Positions 27,301 through 38,000 of a stretch of DNA of 64,000 nt are shown in pieces. The position numbers and the translations under genes are program-made. The stretch covers positions 496,001 to 560,000 of the forward strand of contig JAIXMO010000016.1 in the NCBI GenBank assembly GCA_025677825.1, read 5' to 3'. The stretch is from Helicostylum pulchrum (taxonomy: Eukaryota > Mucoromycota > Mucoromycetes > Mucorales > Mucoraceae). The notes under the pieces were generated by a model. The model had not been told where the DNA came from. It did not search any database and saw only the letters and a list, made by a program, of their open reading frames with translations. Every line of letters begins with the position of its first letter. The first letter of the stretch is position 1.

Positions 27301-29378
27301 TTGGATTTACTAAAGATATCTGAATTATTACCTCCCGACGAAGTGGACCGAATATCCGCGTCTTCATCATCGTATTCTTCCAACGTAGGCGAGTTTAACG
27401 AATCCACACTACCCGTATGAGAGAACAAGTCCATGGGGAACTGAGGTCGAGACCTGTCTTCACTTGGGAGCCTACGAGGATGACGCGGGGACATATTAAA
27501 CGACATCTTGTTTGGTTGTTCGTCTCCTGCAGGCACCATTAATTTAATACCCAACGCGTCCGAGACACATCGCATCACCGAAGTTCTTAAATGCTCGTCG
27601 TCTTCCATACTGTACTCACCTCTTCGATTTAACTTTTGGCGTGACAGATGAGGAGACCCGCCCGCAGAAGGAGAGCTACCCAAGTTGTTGTTGTTGTTGG
27701 CCGCAGGACTGTTGATATGCAAAGAAGGTGTACCGGGAATATCAATAATACCAATGGCTTCAATGATACCTGAACTTTCACTGCGACTAATCTCGGAGGG
27801 ACCCAAACTACCATCGTTATCAGCCGAAGACGCTTCTTCGTCATTAAACTTGCGTCTCAATCTATCCATACCACCGGGCGCAAAGAAATTAGGAGGCAGT
27901 TCGGGTAAACTAGCAGACTCGTTGACCAGCTTCTCTAAACGCAACAGCTCCTTGGTTAATCCCAAGTACCTGTGACTTGTCATTAACGTGACCCTTTGGA
28001 ACCGAGTAACAATCACTTGCACGATATGAGCAGCTGCTTTAGGGAATTTCTGAGTTAGCTTGTGAAAGGCTTCTTCTGGAATTACAGCTAATGTCGTATC
28101 CACCGTTGCACGTGCAATAATGTTTGGATGCACTGACCGGTAAGAACGGCGTGACGAAGCACCTGTATGAAGGCTAGATCGTCTCTGTTGCTGGCGTTGT
28201 TGCTGTTGAGACGCAGCAGACGATGTAGATAGTTTACGAAGTGGGATAGGCATAGCTATACCAAACGAGTCGCTGTGTAAACCCGAGTTATCGTGCGTCT
28301 CTAATTCACCTGTGAAATAAGTATCCTCTGTTTCCATTGTTGTTTGGTGCGCTGTATTGCTTCTTTTACGAAGCCCAGATGTACTTGTTTCGGAATCAGG
28401 TCTTGAAGATGTGTTGCTGGGTAACGCAGGATTATCTTCCAACCCGGGAAATACCTGACGCCATTCATCGTGAGAGGTTTCTCTGCTCATTTCGTTTGGC
28501 GCCATACGAGAAAGATGAGATTTTGAAGAAGTAGGCTTTTGACGACTCTTTTCTTTTGCTTCAGAACGATTGAAACTTTCTCTAAAGATAGATAAGATGG
28601 TGAATAAACTTGATAGAGTACCACCTGCACCGACTTCATTGATCAAAGTATATTTTCTAAACTTGTCCTTCTTTCTATTACTATCTAGTAACAGTTCATC
28701 GTCTTCATCCTCCTCATCCTCTAACCACTGATTGTCACTCTCATCACTTTCAGAATCCAAATCATCTTCATCATCGGCGTTATCCGGCTTCACAAACATT
28801 TGCACGTGTCCATCGACAACAATATAAAATGAACGTTCTTGCTCCGGGTTTCTAAAAAGAGTATCACCGGCCAACAGCTTTTTAGTCTGAAGATGTCTAG
28901 CCAATTCATGAAACACTGGTTGTTCCAAGTACCCGAAAATTTTAATCGAGGATAAAAAAGCGGATAAGAATTCGTCCGGGTAGTTTTTATAACCTGGCTT
29001 GGAGTATTCGGCATCTTCTTCTGTATCTGGATGCAAATCAAAGGAGGACGCTACTTTAGGGGGATTGATGGTCTTCAAGCGGGAATATTTTGTCAGGAAT
29101 CGATAGCGCACAATAAGGTAAGCAATGGTAATAATTACTGCTAAAATAACAAGCAGTGACGAAAAATTCAAGTGCAACGTAAACGACCATGTCAAAATAC
29201 GGTAAAAGAATAATGGGATCGAGATCGTGGCGAATCCAACCATCTTTAAAAGCAGCATGGGCACAAACCCAATCACTTTCGTCAGCATGGACCGTTGTTG
29301 AGGTGTTGCGGTCGCTGTTTCGTATATTATGTCCGTAGTTCGGCTCGTAGATAACGAGCTTGGTATCGACGCTTCCAT
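24371..29378 (-). CDS. NTE1: Lysophospholipase NTE1 (patatin-like phospholipase, neuropathy target esterase family)
   Basis: Four exons, complement(24371..25600, 25654..26384, 26443..26640, 26702..29378), join into 1611 codons, the usual fungal NTE1 length. The N terminus has two hydrophobic membrane segments (around residues 35-95). Three cyclic-nucleotide-binding-like domains follow (LEQPVFHELARHLQ; ILYFPKDAVLVREGAHNNGLFF; LEWMQVNAGQIICREGEASDAIY), separated by long low-complexity Ser/Asp-rich linkers. The patatin domain has the oxyanion motif GGGGARG near residue 1307, nucleophile GTSIG (Ser ~1337) and DGGYMDN (catalytic Asp ~1455). It is an ER-membrane serine esterase that deacylates phosphatidylcholine to glycerophosphocholine. 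All catalytic residues are intact. Confidence 0.96.
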
Positions 29379-29923
29379 CTTTTGTAGTTGTTGTCAATAA
29401 TAATATTTAAAAGGGAAAAAAAGGAAAAACAAAAAAGTAAGACTTGATATGGAAATAAATACAAGAAAAAAAAAAAAAAAAGTAGTCAACTGATACGCTT
29501 AAAAATGGAGTTTCAAGTTTGTGTTGATAGAAATGTTGTAAACAGTACTCGCATCACGGGTATTTCTTTTTTTATGCTTTGGTATATACCCTTCTCTTTT
29601 CAAAAACCATCACAGAGTTTTGTTGAACCTGTATAGATTTACTTCCACAGCCTATGTCCGTTACGTATAAAGCTAGCTCACTACAATTGTTGTGTAACAG
29701 ACGTTTCAATCGTTGTATTTTACGTCATATCTGAGCGATAACTTTCTTTTTTTTTTTGAATTCGTTTTGAGTTTTTGGTGTTTCTCTTATCAAACGCGTA
29801 CCATTTTTTTCTTTTTTGTCTGGCTATTAAAACACAACCTTAATTATAAGCCCTTATTGTTTAAGATATTAAGCGTACTGCTTTTTTTCTTTCTCGCAGT
29901 TGCATGTTGCACAAACACCGTTC

Positions 29924-30142
29924 ATGACGCCAGTAGTTCGTACTACAAATCTGGGTACAGGGCCCGACAAAAAAAAAAGCGGGTTTTCTAAACAGGAAAT
30001 TTACCAGAAGTTGCATAAGATAATTTTAGCGGACATCACACTAAAGGATTCTTTTGTAAAATCACGGCCCCTCTCTCCAAGCCTACGATTGAAAAAAGGT
30101 AATTTAGCTAATAAACGACAGGCATCTAAGAACCGAGAGTGA
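29924..30142 (+). CDS. Small basic hypothetical protein
   Basis: A 72-residue open frame from ATG 29924 (MTPVVRTTNLGTGPDKKK...), rich in Lys and Arg. A strong acceptor (TTTCTTTCTCGCAG, ending 29899) lies just upstream and the frame is open to it, so this is probably a last exon. A first exon could begin at ATG 29655 (MSVTYKASS...), but I could not find a donor that keeps phase. No family recognised. It lies upstream of NTE1 in the opposite orientation. The remaining 29379-29899 stretch is the probable shared promoter region. Confidence 0.35.
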   Translation: MTPVVRTTNLGTGPDKKKSGFSKQEIYQKLHKIILADITLKDSFVKSRPLSPSLRLKKGNLANKRQASKNRE

Positions 30143-30244
30143 TTTTACACATTAATTGTGCTGTAATGCGAAAACGTTCAATTCGCTTTTTTGTTACTCG
30201 CTCTAATTTTTTCAAATTTCTTGCATGCAAGTGTAAAAAAAGAT

Positions 30245-30560
30245 GATTAAATAGATCATATCAGTCAAAAGTGACCATCCATTTTATCAGCCCAAGGCGC
30301 ATTTATTTATTTCTGTTAGAATAGTTAGATAAATCACTTTTCTTCCTCTTTTATTTTACAATGCATACCCGTAAGTGTCTTTTTTTATATTTGTACTTTT
30401 TAATAGAGTTTATATTTATTAGTTATTCTGCTTTTTTTAGAGCTGAAAAAAAAGTAAATTTAACAGATCTCGTGGCCCTGTGCTAGCTTACGCCCAACGG
30501 TTGCTCTAGGAAGAACCGCGTCCTTTTGTACGGAAATAAAGAAATAAAAATGTTTACTAT
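30245..30560 (+). repeat. Dispersed repeat, copy 2 (related to 1205-1505)
   Basis: It contains the same ordered blocks as copy 1: AAATAGATCATATCAGT, CATCCATTTTATCAGCCC, CAATGCATACCCGTAAGT, GTGCTAGCTTACGCCCAACG and GTACGGAAATAAAG. It lies immediately upstream of the decayed coding fragment at 30658, suggesting that the repeat is the 5' region of that element. A further short block (CCGCCAAAAA.TGTCAC, about 30573) recurs near 46334. Confidence 0.6.
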
Positions 30561-30657
30561 AAAGGTACGTGTACCGCCAAAAAATGTCACATATTTGCTT
30601 TTTGTCTCATTCTAATCCACGTATATTTTTCTAAGTTTAAAAAACCTAACTGTATGT

Positions 30658-31260
30658 ATGGAATGGGGGCCTTACTCTCTTGCTTTATTTGAAAAAAAAG
30701 ATCCGCCACAGGTAGTGTATACAGGTCCCTATATACACTACATGTGGCCCCAAATATTTAGGCTGTGGCCCTTAAGAAAAACGTTTTCTAAACCACTGAC
30801 TGGACAGTTGCTAACCATCAACGAACCAAGAGTGTCCAAAGAAGATACATCCCAAGCAGCACCTTCTTTTGAAGCTATGATATCCGATACTCCCTCAAAA
30901 CCCACATCTATTATTAAAAACGAATATAATAAAAACTTGGAAGACCAGCGTAAGAACAAGTGCCTCAATAGCTTGCCGAAGATGTGTACGATTTGATTAA
31001 CAAAGTGATCAACGGTAAATATAACGGCATGTTAGACACGGCTGACAGCTATAAGTTTGATCCAACCCATTCCGAAAGTGACAAAAAAGTAATCAAGCTT
31101 TTGAAGTACATTGTAAATGATTATCACGCAAACTGTGAGAAACCAGTTTATTACACAGATGCAAACGAGCGTACCCCAATGCTGCGAATATATCATACCG
31201 ATATTCAAATAATTCAGCGCCATGTACAAGAACCTCTCGTTCATGTGGTAAGTAAAAGAA
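30658..31260 (+). pseudogene. Decayed N-terminal fragment of an unnamed Mucorales repeat family protein
   Basis: Two overlapping frames read MEWGPYSLALFEKK... then VYDLINKVINGKYNGML, KFDPTHSESDKKVIKLLKYI and CEKPVYYTDANERTP. From memory this resembles an unnamed protein family frequent in Mucorales. The frame shifts near 30970 (before VYDLINKV) and again near 31175, after which a third frame continues as EYIIPIFK, a TAA stop, then FSAMYKNLSFMW ending at a GTAAGT donor. With two shifts and an in-frame stop it is not functional. The family has no function that I can name. Confidence 0.5.
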
Positions 31261-32165
31261 CAAGTATTGGATTCACTACATTCGGTTTCTAATTCATTTT
31301 TGTGAACTGATACTTTTTAAATTATAACTTGGGGCGGGTGTTGATTAGAAGTTTTGAGTGGTAGAGTGGATGGCGGGGAAGTGAAATGTTAGTAATAGAT
31401 GATATCGGGAAAAGAGGTTGGTAGTGCGGTTCAAAAGTAACCTTGCATAGTTTTTTTTAGAGCAATTGTTATTTACCCAAATTAGTATATTTTAACCAAA
31501 CTAGATTTAAAAGGATTGAAGTAGAACATTGCGAATCCTGATATGGATGTAACTGAGAAACCGGAGTTTTCACGAAAAATAAACGGCGTTATTGGTATTG
31601 TTCGAGTTTCATTAAGAGATCAAAGTTAAATTATTATTTAACATTATGGAGTACTGTGTGCGCGGTATCAATTAATATAATGTACCACTCTGTTGAATAT
31701 TACGAAAAGTATTAAAAAGCACATGTTTTTAACGAATATTCTTAAACGAGCGGGGAATTTGATTGTAAGTACGTCTTTTTGCCAAAATGATGTTGCAATC
31801 AAAAAAAAATTGGCGTTCTATTTTGTTCTGAAGGTTTAATTATACAATTTGTAAATACAAATGAGTAATAATATTTATAGACTCGTGACAATACAATATC
31901 TGCGCTTCATTTTGAGTTCTGTGATTCTCCAAAAGGTTTATTGTAGTTATCTTACAAATGAGAGTTATTCAAAGAGGTATTATAATAGGGTACTTCTTTA
32001 TTAAATAATAAAGTTGTTCTACCTGTCTTCGTTAAAATAATTACTCTCCAGATAAAACATGTTATGACAAAATAGCATTTTTATTATGACAAAATAGCAT
32101 TTCAATAGAAATATGGGTCTTTCTACTAAGTAATCGAGACAAAGATCTTCCTCTTAGACATGCGT
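31261..32165. other. AT-rich intergenic region, no gene seen
   Basis: No supported coding sequence. A tandem duplicated phrase (TTATGACAAAATAGCATTT, twice between about 32062 and 32103) is the only structure noticed. Confidence 0.45.
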
Positions 32166-32348
32166 TTAGTTAAAATCCCAAATCGTAGCCGCACTGGTAA
32201 CTCCTTCGGTATTCGTACATTCGGCATAATAATTTTCTTTTGTACCGTGTATAGCAAGGTCACCACCTGTTGTACATTTTACAAATAACCTAGCAGATAT
32301 TTGGTCGACAAAGAGAGGTTCAATCTGTAAGTATAAGTTATATGTATT

Positions 32349-32385
<37 letters not shown>

Positions 32386-32718
32386 AAAATAAGAAATGTA
32401 TAGTTACAGAAAATACAGCTACGTCGTTGTTTCCTAAACGAATGGAACAATCCTTTGAAGTATGAGGACAGCATTCCGTGGTATTATTTTCCATGTGTTT
32501 CGAAAATTCTCTACATGTATTGTAAATACTAATTTTTGAAGAACGTATATCTAAAAAAACACACTTACGGCCCTTTGGGAGCACCTTCCTCCGTATAATA
32601 GTTAACCTGGATTATTTTAAACGAAGAACCGTCAGCAAGATTGTTGTGAATGCAATAAGATCGAATTCCTTGAAAGAAAAAAAAAGCTTGACAACAAAAG
32701 TAGTTTAATTCCAATCAT
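32166..32718 (-). pseudogene. Small secreted cysteine protein, paralog A (single-base frameshift)
   Basis: Three exons, complement(32166..32324, 32408..32510, 32569..32718), in the same layout as the two intact paralogs; exon 2 is again 103 bases. The signal peptide MIGIKLLLLSSFFF is followed by a run of nine T; with eight T the frame would continue as LQGIRSYCIHNNLADGSSFKI, matching the paralogs, so a one-base homopolymer insertion interrupts the gene. Downstream exons keep ECCPHTSKDCS, VKCTTGGDLAIHGTKENYYAECT. Without the insertion the product would be 136 residues. The lesion could be a real frameshift or an assembly error. The second intron has a 32-base T run on the sense strand. Confidence 0.65.
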
Positions 32719-32774
32719 TTGATTTTATATTTTATAATACTCAATTGTTTTTTTTTTTTGGTCTTTTTTTCTTC

Positions 32775-32816
32775 ACTTTATATACTATAGGTGTCCTTTG
32801 TTCTCATGTATTAGCA
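32775..32816 (-). promoter_or_regulatory. Conserved promoter block of paralog A
   Basis: On the minus strand a TATATAAAG box lies about 60 bases before the ATG, preceded by a 24-base block (forward strand GTCCTTTGTTCTCATGTATT then AGCA, 32793-32816) that is identical upstream of paralog B. Confidence 0.55.
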
Positions 32817-32972
32817 ACAAATAATAAAGTTTGAAAAGAAAATGAGAGGGAAGGAACAAATAATAAAGAGAATAACAATTTCTTTATTAATATGTCATAG
32901 TTAACTACTTCTTTATTAAATAAAACGGTCGTGCTACCTTCCGGTTAAAAGGGTTATTCTTCAGGTAAAACG

Positions 32973-33590
32973 TTAACCAAACATATTGTCGTAGCCAGGA
33001 GCGTTTGCAGGGTAGACAGGAGGGCCATCCACTAAGACAGAAAAAAGGTCAAACGGCGCGTCTTTATCCGTCTGAATCTCAACATCTAAAACTCTTCCTT
33101 TGGCATCAGTGCACTTAGCATAATAATTGTCTTGTGTACCGTAGAAAGCAAGTCCACCACCTGTTGTACATCTTGCATATACGTCAGTAATCGTGCGATC
33201 GGGAAAGAAAAAACGAATCTATATAAGTTATAAGTATTAGTAAAAAAAAATTTGAAAATGAGAAACGTATAAATAGCTAAACTTGCAAAAAATAAAGCGA
33301 TGTCGTTGTCTACTCGATACAAAGAACACTCTTTTGTAGTATAATGACAACATGCTTCGTCAGTCATATCCAATAACTTGTCAAAGGCTCTACATATATT
33401 GTAAATATTAAATTATTGAAGAACGTATATCTAAAAAAAAAAAAAAAACGTACGCCCACGGGATAGCACCTGAGTCATCCTGGCTTACTTTAAACGCGGT
33501 ACCGTCATCAAACTCGTTGTAAACGCAAAAACCTTTTATTCCTTGTAAGAAAAGAAGACTTGACGCTAAAAGTAATTTGATTCCAACCAT
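32973..33590 (-). CDS. Small secreted cysteine protein, paralog B
   Basis: Three exons, complement(32973..33218, 33287..33389, 33454..33590), give 161 residues. The signal peptide MVGIKLLLASSLLFLQGIKG precedes a mature start FCVYNEFDDGTAFKV. Exon 2 encodes DEACCHYTTKECSLYRV; exon 3 encodes YARCTTGGGLAFYGTQDNYYAKCTD and a longer acidic tail than the paralogs. The second intron begins with GCAAGT, a GC-AG intron, at the exact place where the paralogs use GT. The product is expected to be exported with disulfides. Similar small secreted proteins are, from memory, common in Mucorales; no function is known to me. Confidence 0.75.
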
Positions 33591-33642
33591 TTGATTTTAT
33601 ATATTGTGTATTAGATTGTTTTTTATATATATAAAAAAGCTC

Positions 33643-33684
33643 TGTTTATATATGATAAGCGTCCTTTGTTCTCATGTATTAGCA
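33643..33684 (-). promoter_or_regulatory. Conserved promoter block of paralog B
   Basis: A minus-strand TATATAAA lies about 56 bases before the ATG, with the same 24-base block (33661-33684) as paralog A further upstream. Confidence 0.55.
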
Positions 33685-33690
33685 GCAAAT

Positions 33691-35519
33691 GATAAATTTT
33701 GAAAAGAGTATGTGTTAGAAAGAGCAAATAATAAAGAGATCTTGGATCTCTTTCTTAACATGCGGTAACTAAATTTATGAAAAAAAGTCTCTTTGTAAAT
33801 ACGTATAATCTGATACATAAATATAATTGTGTTATGATGGGTAATATATATATATATATATATAAACATGCGATGTTGCCACGATATTTATTATAATAAA
33901 GCCTTAATAAAAACACCGTTCTTGACTACATTTTCATTTTTGCAAATACTACTTGGACATTTAATAACCTTTCATTCTCATAAACATACCTAGTAATTGT
34001 GTGTTTGATAACTAGTTATTCTATTGAATACAGTAGCGAATCAATTTAAGGTGGCCGAAATCTGGAAGAAACACCATTATACCATTATAATTACTGCTCA
34101 CTGAGATACCTGAGTTTGAATAATCGCTCACCACATAAGAGATAAGAAACAGGAAAGAGTTTTAGGTCCAAGTTGTATAATAAAAATAGTTGTTTCAAGT
34201 ATAACTTTGAGACAAAAAATTAAAAAAAAAATCGAGAAAAATATAAAGTAACAGGATATATGATATTAAAGAAATCTTCCTAAGGACTAACTTTTAAGTA
34301 ACTTGGACAAAAGAATCATTTCCTGATGTTTAATTATACAAGAATCCTACCTTATCTCGATCACAGTTAAAATGACCCTTTTTAGAAGTAGCGTCTAACC
34401 ACCATTCACTTTTAAAAACGCGCGTTTTAAATAAGTATAGTAATGAACAGACAACAACGGATTATAACACATTAAATAGTTCTTGAACCTACCCTGAATA
34501 TTATACAAAAAATATACTGTGTATTTTTTTGTTGTTGCAAGAGCCCAAACATTAGATAAAAATACATTTAAAAAATACTAGCTACGTTATATAGAACTAA
34601 AATTATCTTTTTTATTTGGTTTATACTGCATCTCTTTTCAATATTTCATCACTTATCAGCCGTCCATATGAAAGAATAAAACGAATAATTTGAGTCTACA
34701 CCCACCAGGAGATATATCTCAGTTAGACTGCGAAGCGATAACCGGGTCGGAATATTTGGTGATGTAAGTGACATACGCGGCATACTTAAGCGGTGAAAGT
34801 ATACATGTGTAGAAGTATGTCAAACTGTAAACAGCCGACAATGCTTTAGTGATATGCCTTAAAGTTTGATTTGTGTATCAAAGTATAAAAAAAATTAATA
34901 AAAGTATTTTAATTTACACGAATTGTTAAATACTACCTTTGCAGACCACATGTGGCCACCCGGAGCCGACGTCCTTGCGGACGTCACAGACCGAAGAATG
35001 CGGAAAGTGACAGTAATGTAGAAAAGTACGAAATATCAAAATAAAAATTATAAAAAAAAGGATACTGGCTTTTATAATAAAAAGTAATGATAAAATTAAG
35101 GGGTATACCACTAATAAACTAATGGGAAAAAGAAGGGATGTTACTGCAAATAAACGAATAGGGAAGAAAAAAAAAGGATGTTTTGGTTTGACACAGAAAA
35201 AATAATAAAACAGGTCCAAATAAGATTAAAAGTATGATAACGTTTACTTGTAAAATCAATCCAGGTAAAAGGGATTGCAAACTCTCGTTTGTTATTTATA
35301 CTAATTCCAATAGTGGTCACACACTATTGCGATTGATTGTTACACTTAGATTTGATCTAATGACTTTTACGAACTGAAAATTCTTGATTTACTAGATCCA
35401 ATGCTATGTTACTTTCGTTATGTTTTATAATCAATGGTTCATCGATTATTTTAATTATATTTATTTTATGTGTGATTTTACCACATATGATACTAATAAA
35501 AAGGAATGGGGAAAAAAAG
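33691..35519. other. AT-rich relic-bearing intergenic region
   Basis: No supported gene. It contains a TA microsatellite (about 33845-33863), the phrase GTGGCCGAAATCTGGAAGA (34051-34069) that recurs at 50963, a perfect GACGTCC-TTGC-GGACGTC hairpin (34968-34985), and a GGATGTTACTGCAAA phrase at about 35137 that recurs at about 35518. Confidence 0.5.
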
Positions 35520-35822
35520 GATGTTACTGCAAAGACTGTAAACAGCGGATTTTCAACAGGTAGTTTACCGGAAGCTGCATAAGCGTACATATCTCCTTCG
35601 TTATTCTTTGTTCTGACAATTGCTTTGGGGTCTTGATAGAATCCTAACTTCAAGTAACGGTAGAGAATTTTTCGCGTGTGTATAGCCGCATTAACATCTC
35701 TATTCTAGTGCCAATATATAACTGTTAGCAACAAACAGAAAATAAGAATTTTTTTTTTATTTCCAGTAGGTTACCATTATTCGCGGGACACTGAGGGCAC
35801 GGTTTCAACGTATAAATAGTCC
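35520..35822 (-). pseudogene. Possible Fanzor/TnpB-like C-terminal relic
   Basis: On the minus strand a segment reads YTLKPCPQCPANN and, after an intron-like gap ending in TTGGCACTAG, NRDVNAAIHTRKILYRYLK. A Cys-x2-Cys knuckle followed by N/D-RD-x-NAA-x-x-x-R is the zinc-ribbon plus RuvC-III signature of TnpB and of eukaryotic Fanzor proteins. The two parts do not join in frame by the obvious splice (a stop results), and no RuvC-I/II or wedge domain is readable upstream, so this is at most a decayed fragment. The match is short and could be fortuitous. Confidence 0.3.
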
Positions 35823-36104
35823 TACTTAATAAAGTTTAGTGATATTTTTCATTTGTAATTTTAGTATCGCTTAATATATGTACTTGCTTGTTTCATTTTA
35901 TGTAGAATTGTATCTAAACATTTCCAAGTCGAGCGAGTTTCCTGCTGACCACTTGATCAACGTCTTTTTTTTTTCTTCTGTAGATAATAAAACGATTAGT
36001 TAAAGTCATACATAGTATTTTAATTATAGTTTTCATTACCGGTAACAACATTGTTCGCTTTCGACAGTACCAAGTCTACCAAAACAGTGAGAACTATTTT
36101 TTCT

Positions 36105-36360
36105 TTCGTACTATCAAATAGATCATATGAGTAAAACTGACCCCCTATTTTATCAACCTATTAAGCTATCATTACAGTAAATATATTTGTTACTATTATG
36201 TGCATATTTTTTAAAGGGGGTTTATATCTTATATTGATTATTCTTCTTTCTTTTATGTCCGTCAAAAGGATACGTTGCTTCTTAAAGTAACATCCGTGCT
36301 TATAGGTGTTCCAAATGCGGTCAACCTGAATGTGATGTCGTACAGACATTGGGCTTCTGT
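36105..36360 (+). repeat. Partial dispersed repeat, copy 3
   Basis: It opens with CAAATAGATCATATGAGT and CCCCTATTTTATCAACC, as in copies at 1207, 30244 and 54087, then diverges. A short frame (YRCSKCGQPECD) near 36300 is too small to interpret. The following 36361-37070 is AT-rich and holds only a minus-strand mini-ORF near 36820 (MTMGSCCSSDDSASS) before a GTAAGT, of unknown significance. Confidence 0.4.
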
Positions 36361-37070
36361 TTTTTTAAAAAAAAAACCACTTGTCATTAATCACTGAGCT
36401 AGAACCTTCTGGATTGATAGGATTATAGTGATGTTTCAATCAATTGGAGACCAAACTGGCTACTACTTGGGGGTAAAAATGGGCGCGAGAAAATACATAC
36501 CTGAGTTCGTTCTCTGAGATAATTATTTCATATTGATATTGTTTAGTTACTTAAATTATTCTCTTTATCTTTAATCCCTCTTACAACATATTTATCTTAA
36601 AAAGATGACATTTTATTAAAACAAAAGGCTATGATTTTGAGAATTACAAAAAAAAAAAAGGCGAGAGAGCCAGTAGAACGGTAGTAAGTAACTTGACTAC
36701 TTCTAAAAATAAAGAAGTATGTTAGGTAAAACTACATATAATAGATGTTAATTAAAGAACTTACAAACATAGAGTGGATTGAAGAGGCACTATCATCACT
36801 AGAACAGCAAGAACCCATAGTCATATTATTTTTGTTTTTTAAAAAGAAGCGAAATGAATAAAAAATAAAAAATAAAAAAAAGGCCTCTCTTTTATACTTA
36901 TAAAATTGGTAAATTTTGAATTCTCATTAGCAACAAATATTAATGTAAATAGCTTCAATTATAAGATAACTACGACCGCAAACTATTTTTGAATTTATTA
37001 TGATAGCTTTGCAAAAAACTACTGACAAAAAAATATATATGTTTTCTTCCGCGACGACAAACAAAAAACT

Positions 37071-37625
37071 TTAAAAAGAATCGATCGCACTACCGTAATA
37101 AGGATCTAACAAACGAATTGGTAGCCTAACCCCGTTCGTATAAACGCACACTGCAAAATACTCCTCTTGTGTACCAGAAAGAACAAGTGCGCCACCTGTA
37201 GCACATATTGCGATCTTAAGAGAAGGCGAGGTACCTGTCTTACACGGAAAGCTGATCTATACAAATAATAGTAAGTATATACAGATATAAAAAAAGCCAC
37301 AGATTAAAAGCTTACAATAAATTGAATCGAATCGTCATTTCTTTTTCTGCGTGAACAATCTATATTAGTGTAATGACAACAAACTATAGATCCCATTTCC
37401 ATATGTTTTTTAAAAACTCTATATATGAAATTGTGAATATTTTTTTTTTCAAGTTGGTCACATGTTTTCAAAACAGTTAACTACTTACTTTCCTTGAGAA
37501 GTTCCAGAATTATTTTGGTTTATGGAAAATGAAGTACCGTCAGTGAATTTATTATAAATACAGAAACCATGTATTCCTTGAACTAGAATGAGGACAAGTA
37601 GTGTAAGTAATCTAACACTAAGCAT
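37071..37625 (-). CDS. Small secreted cysteine protein, paralog C
   Basis: Three exons, complement(37071..37256, 37316..37418, 37489..37625), give 141 residues; exon 1 (137 bases) and exon 2 (103 bases) have exactly the lengths found in paralog B. The signal peptide MLSVRLLTLLVLILVQGIHG precedes FCIYNKFTDGTSFSI. Exon 2 encodes SIVCCHYTNIDCSRRKR and exon 3 IAICATGGALVLSGTQEEYFAVC. All splice sites are GT-AG. It lies 3.5 kb from paralogs A and B in the same orientation. Intact and probably expressed, judging from its conserved TATA box. Confidence 0.75.
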
Positions 37626-37678
37626 ATTTTTAACATATGTTATAACAACATTTTTTTCTTAAAAAAAAAATTGGGCTC

Positions 37679-37716
37679 ATTTTATATCAAGCAGTAATGT
37701 CTTTGTTCTTACGTAT
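37679..37716 (-). promoter_or_regulatory. Promoter region of paralog C
   Basis: A minus-strand TATAAA (37681-37686) lies 56 bases before the ATG, and a variant of the upstream block (forward GTCTTTGTTCTTACGTAT, 37699-37716) occupies the same relative place as in paralogs A and B. Confidence 0.45.
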
Positions 37717-38000
37717 CGTAATTTTAAATCATAGGACATGTATTTACAATAATCAAATCGTAATAAAGAGACAAGTACGGCTCCTATAAAAATACATCAA
37801 TATGACTAAATAGATCATAAGTAAATAACATTGTTGTAGTCTATATGCTGTATACCGATTTTCAAACAGTGTTAATCATCAAATGTGGAATACAATATAT
37901 TTATGAAAATAGCTTCCGTTATAAAACACGAACACTCACTTTTTTCGAATATATTATGATAGCTTTACATAAATATAAGGTCTTTAAAAAATAATACTTA

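Noticed and set aside
33845..33863. TA dinucleotide repeat as a CRISPR or satellite array
   Set aside because: A simple microsatellite; no spaced repeats are present anywhere in the window.
34926..35219. 97-residue hydrophobic minus-strand frame as a membrane protein
   Set aside because: The Phe/Leu/Ile-rich composition follows directly from T-rich DNA; no homolog-like motif and it overlaps repeated relic sequence.
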